A DNA stretch of 64,000 bases from Chrysophaeum taylorii. Lineage: Eukaryota > Sar > Pelagophyceae > Pelagomonadales > Pelagomonadaceae. Positions 11,866 to 20,752 of the stretch are shown here, one piece after another. The stretch lies in assembly GCA_029834535.1 (NCBI GenBank), contig JAQMWT010000278.1, positions 16,616-80,615 of the forward strand, written 5' to 3'. Positions within the stretch are counted from its first letter, which is position 1. Every line of letters begins with the position of its first letter. The notes under the pieces were generated by a model, which searched no databases, was not told where the DNA came from, and worked only from the letters and a program-made list of their open reading frames with translations. The position numbers and the translations under genes are program-made.

Positions 11866-11883
11866 TTTTGACTGCCAAACCCT

Positions 11884-12468
11884 CCCCGAAGTTTTTTTCG
11901 TGCCAACACTGCTGCACGACGGGGTTTACGTTTGATACCAGCCACGTCTATATGCTTGAAGCTGCCATGGATCGCGGGGGGATCGAGCGCTTAACTTAGA
12001 ATCTACGTTCGACTGATTTTTGATTTATGTTGTGCGGAAACATCCAGAGAACGTCGTCTAATACGTGCCAGAAGTCGAGATTGGGCGCTTACTCGTAAGC
12101 CACCTCCGTCGTCGACTTAGATGATCAATCCACGGCAGACTCGACTCGAGGTGCCGCCTTCGGCGAACCCGATGATGCTCCCTTAGCGGGGAAAAGAGAA
12201 AGTGCCGTAGTTCGTTCCCGCGATGAACATCGCGTATTTCTTTCATTCCACGACCCAGGGAGAATTCGACAATCTCAAATCGAGCATCAAGACGCTGTCT
12301 GAGAAGACACAACATTCTCCCGCTGACATAAATAATATTACGAGCTCTTTGTTTGTTTGATTTTTTGTTCGCTCGTTCGTTCTAAGGACAGAGTGATCTT
12401 TCTCTTTTGGCGAATTTCATCACCCTTCGGCTTCTCTGCGAATTATCCTTGGTGGGTTGTGCATAGTT
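11884..12468. other. Spacer between LINE fragments, no supported gene
   Basis: Only short open frames are present, the longest on the minus strand at 12058-12315. No recognisable domain or repeat boundary was seen. Confidence 0.4.
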
Positions 12469-14140
12469 CTAACTAACGAACGAATTACGGGCCAGCCCAA
12501 TGCATCGGGCGTAGGCTAATCCCAGCGCAGTGGCGCGTTGGGTCAGAGTCACTGGGCGTTCAGACGGGAAAGATTGAGGGCGACTTGATTTTCTGTCGCC
12601 ACGGTTTTGAGCGGGGGAGCACACCAGATTTTCGTTGGTATGGACACCTAGTTGAGACCCCGGAGGTTAGTGCGTAACTGTGGGGGTGTTTTGGAGACGC
12701 ACCAGGAGACGAAGATCTTCCGTGGGAAGCGGTTTCAGGGCATGCGGGCAACATGGATTGCCCTGCGGAGTTGTCGCCGAGAGATGTAGGTATCGATAGT
12801 CTCCAGGCCAAGGCGCTGGACGAGAGTTGAAGTTTTGGTATGTTTCCAGGTCCGGCGATTTGTAACGCTGAATATCGCGCGTGCGTACTGTGCGTGAACG
12901 CATCGTCGGCGACTGTAGACAACCTCGGTTAGGCACCGTGATTCCGCCGCGTGAAGGAGGGTGCTGACGATGAGACACGCGTAGACAGATCGCGTGGCTC
13001 TCGCGGTGACGTATCTCGAGGCAAAAACGTAAAGACGAAGCGCATCGAAAGCCGCCGCCGCCTTCTTCAGACGAGAGCAAACGTCCTCGGAGGAGTCACT
13101 ACAGTTGTGAGAGAGTAACGAGCCCAGTTATACGAACGTCGCCACTACGGGGATACGACGGCCGTCAACTACGTCTAAGTCGGAGAGGTAGGCGCCATCG
13201 TAGGTTGCAGAGTCATTGTAGAGCATGCCTGGCTTGGCAACAAACAGTATCTCGGATTTCGGCTCTTTCCCTGCTTGACGATCACCTGCGTGGACTTCCA
13301 TACCGCATCTGGCAACAACGTGCCTCACGAGACGGGGCATCTCCTCGTTCGCAGCGCGACGGTCGGGAAACAAACGGAAACGACAGATCATCGGCATAAG
13401 CTGGGGCTCTTAGAGTGCACCCCCCCCCCCTCCGACGTTTTGAGTTGTAGCGACGTCCCGTAAGTACATCGTCTTGCTTCGTTTTCACCTAGGACAACAT
13501 CCTGCTTTACGCCGATGATATATTGAGTCGATCGAAGCGGTAGTGCCGGAGACGAAGAACCGCAATTGTATACTGTGGAGCGCTATAGTGAGGTGCACGA
13601 GTTTCTTCGCTGGAACACCGAACTTCGATAGCACTAGCCATTGTAGGTCCCGCGGGACCACCCTGTCGAAAGCCTTGACGAAATCAACGAAGAAAACCAA
13701 CGTTTCCACGACATGCTCGCGGCGCTTTTTCAATGCCATATTCAGGCTGAAAGTTGCGTCGGCAGTTCCCCGTTCCGGCCGAAAGCCGCACCGCTATTCG
13801 CGTTCTAGCTCAGCGGAGGTGACGCCGAGAGGCGCGCGAATGATGTTGGAAACGGGGTCTTTCGTGCGACCTCGAGCATCATCTCGCCGCGATAAGAGCC
13901 TGGCAGCGAAAGGTCACCTTTCTACCGCAAAATACCAAGGATGCCGATATCCCATTCTTCCGGTTGTTTCCCGGACGATCAGAAACCATGCACTACAGTT
14001 CTGAGGATCGTAAACGTGCTCTGACGACCAGCGAGCGTCCGCCATGTATCCGTGCGCGAAGCGTCCGATGCTCCAGCAGCAGCTGAAAGATTGAGGTGCC
14101 GCAAAGCTCGACTCGTTTCGTCATCTGACGATACAGCACC
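12469..14140 (-). pseudogene. Decayed LINE reverse transcriptase (non-LTR retrotransposon)
   Basis: Read on the minus strand from about 14140 down, the blocks of a LINE reverse transcriptase appear in order. GDLSLPGSYRG lies near 13900, CGFRPERG near 13790 and MALKKRREHVVETLVFFVDF with VKAFDRV (palm motif A) at 13739-13650. GVKQDVVLG (motif B, one base out of frame) is at about 13526-13500, and AYADDL (motif C catalytic Asp pair) at about 13400. Thumb/connection sequence follows, such as SEILFVAKPGMLYND and a FVYLGS-like step near 13130. Several frameshifts and stops separate the blocks. The order is collinear, so this is one decayed element. A possible tail CTAACTAACGAACGAA lies at 12469-12484. 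It may or may not be the same LINE family as the four truncated 3' ends. Confidence 0.8.
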
Positions 14141-14760
14141 AAGTTCATCACGGATTGGCCGCTGTGCTTTATCCTCAACGACTCCTGCTTAAAATTAAGG
14201 CTGTCGGTCGAGAGTTTCGCAACGCGTGCGCGGAGGAACACTTCGGCATTTTCCCGAGGTGGTGAACAGCGAGCACCATCTGCCTTTTGCATGAGCGTCT
14301 GACGTGACGACCTATCCTTGGAAAACAAACAAACAGCTCTTAAGATGGCCGATAATCTCACAAAATCGCGACGTTTCGCTGGTCAAGCGACTCGCGAGAT
14401 TCGGCATTCAACCCTTCACACATCGAGCAGATCCAACTTTGATTTGCGAGTACCACGGCCGTAGAAATGGTACGACGAGCAACTCGCAGAGGAGTGAGGA
14501 GCGAGCGACGTGCGGCGGCCGAGGATGCTGCCGTGAACGCTGCGAAAGCCGAGTTTTTTCGCGCTTCTTGAATTTATAAAGGTGATGTAACCAGCAGCCC
14601 GGTTCGTTGCATCGGGTGCGGTTCAGAAGCCGCTGCGACCGCCGCTGTCTCCAACTTTGAGTTCACATAGCCTGCGTTCGCGGAGTCGTTTCAAATTTGC
14701 GGTAGTGGTATCATATGCACCCGGTGGCCAGACGACGGAACCTCAACGGATCATCATCAG
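14141..14760. other. LINE edge and GH99 upstream region, no supported gene
   Basis: Remnant open frames of the LINE continue to about 14360 on the minus strand. The remaining 400 bases hold no convincing gene and probably include the promoter of the gene at 14761. Confidence 0.4.
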
Positions 14761-16116
14761 ATGGGTCGCAGGTACTCCTCTCACAAAGAGCACCGTCGGC
14801 CTCGATCGACAGCCGTCGCGTGCGTTGGCAGTTTCTTTTGCCTTGGCGTCTTCATTGGGTCGAGGGAGCCGGCGGCAAGGAGTTCCGAGGGGTCTCCGAA
14901 GCGGCTTCGCGCCAAGTTCCCAAGCGACAAGTTCTCTAATCCGATGAAGAGGACGAAGGCAGCGACGACGATTGGGCCACAAAAAGAGAATCCGAATGAA
15001 TCAGCGACGAGTGAAACGCTGGCCGAGACGATTGGGACGACGCTGCTACCGATTGAGAGGCCGTCGCGTCTGGTCCACGTCTTTTATTACGCTTGGTACG
15101 AGAGTCGATCGAGCGACGGACGATGGATGCACTGGAATCACGAAAATCTCCCGCACTGGGACGCGAGAGTCAACGAGAGATACCCGCACTTCCGCCACGA
15201 TCCGGACCTTGGCGACGTCGGTTCGACCTTCTACCCGCGTCTGGGAGCGTACAGCTCGCGCGACGCGGTCGTCATCGAAGACCACATGAAGCAGCTGGTC
15301 AAAGCGCGCGCGGGCACTCTGGTTCTCTCGTGGTTTGCCCCCGGGAGGGCCGATCCGCGGACCGAAAACGTTGACACCTTGGTGTTACCCTTGCTCGACG
15401 CGGCGCGTACACACGGCCTCGAACTCTGCTTGCATCTCGAACCGTACGAGGGTCGATCGGCCGCGAGCGCGCGCGCCGACGTCGACTATGCCGTCCGCCG
15501 CTACGGAAGGCACCCGGCGTATCACAAGAGCGCCGCCCAAGGAGGACAGCCGGTATTCTACGCATATGACTCGTACCAAATCCCGGCCGACGAATGGGCG
15601 AAATCGTTTCCGACCAACGTCGGGGACAAGAATTGGTACGTCGTCGGTCTCGTCTTGCACGAAGGACATCTCGACGAGTACGTTATCCGAGGTCCTTTTG
15701 ATGCCGGGTACTCCTACTTTGGCGCCGAAGGCTTCACACAGGCTGCCTCGCCCTCGCGTTGGCGACGTTTTGTCGAGGAAGCCCGCGAGGCCGGCAAGGC
15801 GTTCGTCCCGTGCGTCGCGCCGGGGTACGACGACCTCCGAGTGCGACCCTGGAACGGGGCTAATTCGCGACCGCGCAACGCCGGTGCCTACTACGACACC
15901 ATGTGGACCGCGGCCGTCGAATCAGGCGCGCGCGTCGTCGGCGTCACCTCATTTAACGAATGGCACGAGGGTACTCAAATTGAGGCGAGCGTGCCGTTTT
16001 CGTCCTCGCGCGACGGCGTTCCCCCCTACGAGGACTACGGGTCCCTCGGTCCCGAGTTTTACTTGGACAGGACGCGCCATTGGGTCGCCAACTTCGAGCA
16101 ACGCGCAGGTCTATGA
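14761..16116 (+). CDS. GH99 family glycoside hydrolase (endo-alpha-mannosidase-like), type II membrane protein
   Basis: A 451-residue protein. Residues about 17-33 (AVACVGSFFCLGVFIG) form a hydrophobic segment after basic residues, consistent with a signal anchor and lumenal orientation. A Ser/Lys/Thr-rich linker follows to about residue 100, then a full GH99 domain. Family landmarks are HVFYYAWYESR...DGRWMHW, LPHWD, DVGSTFYPRLGAYSS, ADVDYAVRRYGRHPAY, VFYAYDSYQIP and SFNEWHEGTQIEAS. In GH99 enzymes the two Glu of EWHE are the catalytic pair; here they are E400 and E403. Eukaryotic relatives (MANEA) trim glucosylated mannose from N-glycans in the Golgi, and bacterial ones cut alpha-mannan. The family call is firm; the exact substrate is inferred. 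It ends 36 bp before the convergent sulfotransferase at 16153. Confidence 0.92.
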   Translation: MGRRYSSHKEHRRPRSTAVACVGSFFCLGVFIGSREPAARSSEGSPKRLRAKFPSDKFSNPMKRTKAATTIGPQKENPNESATSETLAETIGTTLLPIERPSRLVHVFYYAWYESRSSDGRWMHWNHENLPHWDARVNERYPHFRHDPDLGDVGSTFYPRLGAYSSRDAVVIEDHMKQLVKARAGTLVLSWFAPGRADPRTENVDTLVLPLLDAARTHGLELCLHLEPYEGRSAASARADVDYAVRRYGRHPAYHKSAAQGGQPVFYAYDSYQIPADEWAKSFPTNVGDKNWYVVGLVLHEGHLDEYVIRGPFDAGYSYFGAEGFTQAASPSRWRRFVEEAREAGKAFVPCVAPGYDDLRVRPWNGANSRPRNAGAYYDTMWTAAVESGARVVGVTSFNEWHEGTQIEASVPFSSSRDGVPPYEDYGSLGPEFYLDRTRHWVANFEQRAGL

Positions 16117-16152
16117 ACTAGGCGTAGTAGTAATAGAGCTCGTCCGCCGGAT

Positions 16153-17199
16153 TCAGGTTGCCCCCCCTTCTTCTCTTCTTTTTTGGTGGTCGCGGTGGAG
16201 CGAGCAGCCGCAGTCGATTTCCGGGTCCCCGCCCCAGTCCTCGTCGACGGCCAATGCTAGGCGGTGGCGGAAAATGTCGGTGGCGATGTCGTAGGCGTCG
16301 TAGTCACCGATGTGCGAGGCGGCGAATCGCGCTCGATCGTCGTCGTCGAAGTCAAAAGCGCACTTGGGATCGTCGTCGGCGACGTTCCTGCGCTCGAGGG
16401 TACGATCGGCGCAGCAAAAGTCACAGATAACGGAGTGCGTCACGCCAGTGCCTCCAACGAAACTGCGCGCAAACAGGCACAACGACGCGTCGAACTCCTC
16501 GACCACGCCGATGAACCCAAAGGACGCGATACGGCGACGCGCCGCATAAATTTTGGCGCCGCGCATCGTTTCGTTCGAAGACCGGTCGTCGTGCCAGTCG
16601 CGCTTCGGTAACAAGTGGGACTCGATGGTGTTTTCGAAGAGCACGGCCTTGCGCGGCACGTTGCCCGCAGCGTCGCGCACGTGGTAGAGCACGTTCGGGT
16701 TGCCGTGACGACGACAGTTGTACTTCATGTCCGACATCATGCGGTCCCAGGGATCGCGCACGAACGTGAACTTGATCGTGTCGGCTTGCCACGGCAGGAG
16801 ATCGTAGGCGCCCAACTCGTCGTTCGACGATGCGTACGACGGCGGCTCGCCCGCGAATGCCTCGCGCACCTTGTCGACGCCTACGTCCGTCCGCACGTCG
16901 ATCTGGCGCATCAGACATGTCGGTTTCTTCCCTGCCCCGAATGACCAGGTCTTTGGACATCGCCTCGCCGTCCTATTCTCGCCGAAGATGACCCGCGGCA
17001 AAAGCTGCTCGAGGGTCATTCCGCCACACTTGTGGATGTGAACGTGCAGGAAGAGCGTCGATTGAGGTAATGCGAACCATCGCCGCCGCGCCTCGACCGC
17101 TTCGGACGTCGCGTTCACGGCGACAGGGAGACCGAGGCGATCCAGGTAGAACGCCCACGTCGCCGACACCTTCAAGCTCGCCGCCACCATGCATCTCAT
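16153..17199 (-). CDS. Membrane-anchored carbohydrate sulfotransferase (ST A)
   Basis: A 348-residue product from the ATG at 17199; the frame is open further upstream, but that part reads into the divergent promoter. The PAPS-binding 5'-phosphosulfate motif is LFLHVHIHKCGGMTLEQLL and the 3'-phosphate motif is FTFVRDPWDRMMSDM. The Lys in HIHKCGG and the Arg/Ser region of FVRDPWDR are the expected cofactor contacts, although the usual 3' Ser spacing is loose. The N-terminus (MVAASLKVSATWAFYL...) is mildly hydrophobic and could be a signal anchor. The C-terminal half contains paired Cys (ICDFCC, DCGCS). It is arranged head-to-head with ST B, with 66 bp between start codons. It probably transfers sulfate to a glycan in the Golgi; the acceptor is unknown. 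Confidence 0.85.
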   Translation of the reverse strand: MRCMVAASLKVSATWAFYLDRLGLPVAVNATSEAVEARRRWFALPQSTLFLHVHIHKCGGMTLEQLLPRVIFGENRTARRCPKTWSFGAGKKPTCLMRQIDVRTDVGVDKVREAFAGEPPSYASSNDELGAYDLLPWQADTIKFTFVRDPWDRMMSDMKYNCRRHGNPNVLYHVRDAAGNVPRKAVLFENTIESHLLPKRDWHDDRSSNETMRGAKIYAARRRIASFGFIGVVEEFDASLCLFARSFVGGTGVTHSVICDFCCADRTLERRNVADDDPKCAFDFDDDDRARFAASHIGDYDAYDIATDIFRHRLALAVDEDWGGDPEIDCGCSLHRDHQKRREEGGAT

Positions 17200-17225
17200 C
17201 GCGCTTGCTTGCTTGCTTGCTTGAT

Positions 17226-17235
17226 GCCACGTGGC
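17226..17235. promoter_or_regulatory. Palindromic G-box in the divergent sulfotransferase promoter
   Basis: The perfect 10-bp palindrome GCCACGTGGC has a CACGTG core. It sits within the 66-bp gap between the start codons of the two divergent sulfotransferase genes (17199 minus, 17266 plus). CACGTG is the known binding core of bZIP and bHLH factors in plants and algae; a role here is inferred from position and symmetry. Confidence 0.45.
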
Positions 17236-17265
17236 AAGTCTGTGAATATCGTTGAACAAAGTAAA

Positions 17266-18334
17266 ATGGCACCACTGCGGGTGACGATGGCCGTCGCCAC
17301 CGCGTGGGCCACTTTTCCTCCAAAGTACCCGAGTAGCGCGGTCGCACACCCCGCGCTTCGGTGGCCGTTGCAAATCAAAAACCACTCGTCAATATACTTC
17401 GCCCATATCCCAAAAACTGGTGAGAGAGAAGGAACGAGACCTCATCGCCCCCCGTCAGGCGGGACGTCGCTTACGAAGCGCCTCAAGGAGATGGCATCAC
17501 GGATGTCGTTGACGTTGAAATCTCGAGAGCGCTGCGAACCGATCGGCACGCCGTCGCTACTCGTCACGCAGTTGCGAATCCCGAGGGATCACGTCGTTTC
17601 TCAGTATGAACATTGCCGCGACGCCAGGACCCCGGTGAGTGCGCGATGTACAGCGACGTCACTTGTCCGCGCAGAGACGGACAGCGAAGGAGAATGCGTC
17701 CGGCCACGAATTTCCGGTTGGCAACGCGCCCGTCGAGGGTCTCGCCACCTGGCTCCGTCACGGCTTTGGCACGCAAGACGACCTTCACTTCGAACCATTT
17801 TACGGCTGCTACAACCCAAACAACTTGCAGACACTGTTCTTGACTAACGAAAAACAAATTCAAAGCAAGGAAAGCCGGCGCGTCGACGGCGCCATCGGCG
17901 CGCTCGAGAGGTTCGATTTCGTCAGCACCCTCGAGCTATACCCCGAGGCACTCTGCGTCTTCGAGTACGCGCTGACCTCCACCCTCCCCCGGGAGTGCAC
18001 GTGTCACGGCGACCAATCGGCCTACGCATCGACAGTCCCCGCGGCAAACAGAGCAGTCGTCGAGTTATCCGTCGACGACGCGCCTCCCGAAACAATCGCG
18101 CGCATCGACGAGCTGACGCGCGACGACGTCGCCGTCTACCTCGTCGCATTGGGTCGTATTTTGGAAGCCATCCGAGTCGTCGAGCTCCAGACAGGGCTCA
18201 AGGTGACCTGCAACGACCGACACTCGGCACTGGTTACTAGGCTTTTCGCGCATATCCCCAATTTTCCAAAATACCTCGACTCTTCTCGTTTTTCGCACCT
18301 TAATGGCCTCCTCTGGCCACTCGCCTCTTATTAG
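17266..18334 (+). CDS. Sulfotransferase with two micro-introns (ST B)
   Basis: The proposed exons are 17266-17419, 17459-17634 and 17675-18334, giving 329 residues. Splicing the first intron (39 nt, GTGAGA...GTCAG) joins HIPKTG to GTSL, producing the canonical PAPS-binding HIPKTGGTSL. Splicing the second (40 nt, GTGAGT...GCGCAG) joins the 3'-phosphate region LRIPRDHVVSQYEHCRD to the downstream frame, which begins RRTAKENASG. The C-terminal part has GCYNPNNLQ and ALCVFEYALTSTLPRECTCH, patterns I associate with algal sulfotransferases of this class. The first intron is a multiple of three without a stop, so an unspliced reading would look like an insertion inside the cofactor loop. A start at 17209 is possible but overlaps the promoter. 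The acceptor is unknown. Confidence 0.8.
17420..17458 (+). other. 39-nt intron in ST B
   Basis: It has GT-AG borders (gtgagagag...ccgtcag), phase 1. Its removal restores the HIPKTGGTSL cofactor loop exactly. Confidence 0.75.
17635..17674 (+). other. 40-nt intron in ST B
   Basis: It has GT-AG borders (gtgagtgcg...ccgcgcag), phase 0. Its removal connects the two otherwise out-of-frame halves of the sulfotransferase. Confidence 0.7.
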
Positions 18335-18500
18335 GCGAAGCGCATGCTTCGCACGGTTTGGGCTCCCCCCATACTATAATATTGATCCCTCCCGAAAAAA
18401 ATAAAAGAAAGGTCGTCCCTAATCTCATAACTCCCCCCAGAACTTCCGACAGTGTAACTACTGGTTCCTGTATACTAGTCTAACGATTGGATGGTGTTGC

Positions 18501-19691
18501 GTGGCCGTTAAATACACGCCGGCAATGCTGGTCTTCTTCTTCTTCTTCTTCTTGTTACGACTGGGGGTCGAGTCGACGGAATGCGGGTCCGACTGCGACG
18601 TGCTGATACACAAGGTTTTGATCGGGCGGGACGGCGACGACACCGACGAATACAGAGAGGCGTTAGCGCTGATGAACGAGACGAGCGCTTCGTACACAAG
18701 GCGAATGGAGCCGGTGTGCAATGTGCGGGTGCGAATTTGGGGCTACGATGAGTCGCGCGCGCTCGTCGCGCGAAGGGACCCAGAAATGGCGTCGATGCTC
18801 GATCGTATCAATCGTCGGACGTACGCGGCGCTCGTCGCCGACGTGGTAAGAGTGGCCATCGTCTACGAGCACGGCGGGTGGTACCAGGATGCTTCTTACG
18901 AGTTCTCAGACCCGCGTCTGTTCTGCAACATTGTCAAACTCTACGACCTCGTGGATGGCGTCTTCAAGACGCACGGCGACCCTCTCGCGTTCGAGGCTTT
19001 GGTCGCACAAAACACTACCGAAAGGCGCTGCGGCGTCGCGCCGGCGGAGCATTGTATCGGGACTTTGGAAGGGCCGTGCGACAAGCCACACACTCTCGAA
19101 CGGTGCCAACTCGACAGCTCTTGCGTCGGCTTGTGGCGTATCCCGGGCTTGAGGTCGTGGCCGAAACCGGTTTGCGCTTTGCTCGTGTGCGCGGACCTAT
19201 TCCCGGCACGAAACTCGTCGTGCCCAGTGCTCTACAAAAACGAGCCCGTGCCCGACGGCCTGGATTTACACGAGGCGAGCAGACTGGTCAACAACAACTT
19301 CGCTGTCAAAAGGCCCTACAGCAAGACGTTGGCCGACGCCATGCGTCTCATCAAAGAACGAATAGCGGAATCCCTCAGCCGCTTCGACAACGATGGCCGT
19401 CTTCGAGGGAACCACAAGAACGAATGTGCGAACACCTTGCACTACTGCGGCACTGGTGGCTTGAGCGACGCCGTTCTGGCCGCCGCTTATAACCCGTCTC
19501 CTTCCGTTCATCGCGGCATCGCGCTCCACTTAAGCACCACGCACGACGAGAGGCTCGTCTTCGCCACCTGGCATGGCGTCCACAGGGTCCCCTCGGTATA
19601 TCACAGCTACAACGACTTCCAAAACGGATCGAGCCCCTACGCGCATTGGTACAAGGCCGAAAACCAGCCGCTCTTTTTGACCCGCCCTTGA
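18501..19691 (+). CDS. Secretory glycosyltransferase with DXD-type sugar-binding motif
   Basis: A 396-residue protein with a very hydrophobic N-terminus (MLVFFFFFFLLRLGV), a signal peptide or anchor; the second Met at 18525 is an equally good start. The core reads YAALVADVVRVAIVYEHGGWYQDASYEF, which follows the pattern of the glycosyltransferase sugar-binding region (OCH1/Gly_transf_sug class): A..SD..R...L...GG.Y.D.D. Here the acidic motif is QDAS rather than the usual LDTD, so the metal-binding second Asp is not conserved. The C-terminal part contains an acceptor-side block with CGTGGLSDAVLAAAY and a late H/W-rich segment. Many Cys suggest a lumenal fold. It is probably a Golgi hexosyltransferase; donor and acceptor are unknown. 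It follows ST B on the same strand. Confidence 0.75.
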   Translation: MAVKYTPAMLVFFFFFFLLRLGVESTECGSDCDVLIHKVLIGRDGDDTDEYREALALMNETSASYTRRMEPVCNVRVRIWGYDESRALVARRDPEMASMLDRINRRTYAALVADVVRVAIVYEHGGWYQDASYEFSDPRLFCNIVKLYDLVDGVFKTHGDPLAFEALVAQNTTERRCGVAPAEHCIGTLEGPCDKPHTLERCQLDSSCVGLWRIPGLRSWPKPVCALLVCADLFPARNSSCPVLYKNEPVPDGLDLHEASRLVNNNFAVKRPYSKTLADAMRLIKERIAESLSRFDNDGRLRGNHKNECANTLHYCGTGGLSDAVLAAAYNPSPSVHRGIALHLSTTHDERLVFATWHGVHRVPSVYHSYNDFQNGSSPYAHWYKAENQPLFLTRP

Positions 19692-20752
19692 CGAGCTTCG
19701 CTTCGTTTCCAACCAAAGGGACCGATCCGCGAGTCTTGTTGTTGTTGTTGTTGTTGTTGAGTCGCGTGGTGTTCAACTTATACGAATTCTGTGGCACGCA
19801 GTTCTCGACGACGAGTAGTGCTGGAATTAAAGAATTAGTAGTAGTTGTTCGTTCATTTTTGAAGAAGTGCGCTTGTCAGCTTACAACGTTTGCCGATGAT
19901 GTGCAAGTCTAAGGGGGGCGTGCTCGTCCCTCACTGCACACCTCGCGTGAAATATGCGCATTCGGCCGCAGTTTTTTTTTTTTTTTCGCTGGAAAAGCGG
20001 CATCAACCATCAATTTCGACGACGACGACGACGACGACATAGTAGGCGCTTTGCGGAGAGATGACGACAAAGCTCCGGGGGGATCACCGCGGCAAAATAA
20101 TCGCTCGAGTTTAGTTTTATATCAGCGATGCACGCGTCCACGCGTCGCGCGGACTCCCTGAATGAATGAATGAATGAATGAAAGAATGAATGAGTAAAGT
20201 CGAGCACATCCCGCCTTGCTCGACTGCAAGTAAAAAGACAGTTTTCCCGATTCGGTCGATTTCGGCGAACACAAACCCGTCTCACGGAGGCAGAAAAAAA
20301 AAACCGCGTGAGTGATTCGAAGGCTAGCCGGTACAGCACCTACGCCAAGAGGTGTGACAACGCATGTCGAGGCATCTGACCTCTTCGAAGGGGTCGCGGG
20401 CGACTTGGATGGATGGAACCGAGGGCCTCTTTTTGCGGCGATCGAAGTGTCTCTACTAGCCGACGACGACGACGACGTCACATGACGCGGTTTTCGAATT
20501 GCGGAAAACAAGGGTAAAGATCATCTTCTGGCGTCGTCGGTATGTATCTTTATTCCCCGTGCGTACAGACAGACAGAGACAGACAGTCCCGGGGCTTGTT
20601 TTTTATTGCTGCGAAATGAGCTCCTCCTCCTCTCTGGAGGCCGCCGACGGTGGAAAGGATAATAATGCTTGGGAGTGGCTCGCGCGATCCGCTGCGTGGC
20701 ACCACCTGGTCCGGCTCCCGAACGGTGGGTGAAGCGAGGGTATTTATTCGAG
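19692..20752. other. Spacer with microsatellites, no supported gene
   Basis: It contains a TTG run (about 19737-19758), a T run (19974-19986), a GAC run (20019-20038) and a TGAA run (20159-20193). Open frames here are low complexity. The first 60 bases or so before 20753 are probably the leader of the next gene. Confidence 0.5.

Noticed and set aside
13500-13540. LLYADDIL on the plus strand, looking like reverse transcriptase motif C.
   Set aside because: It is the reverse complement of the minus-strand GVKQ region of the LINE RT. The true YADD lies on the minus strand near 13400, in order with the other RT motifs.
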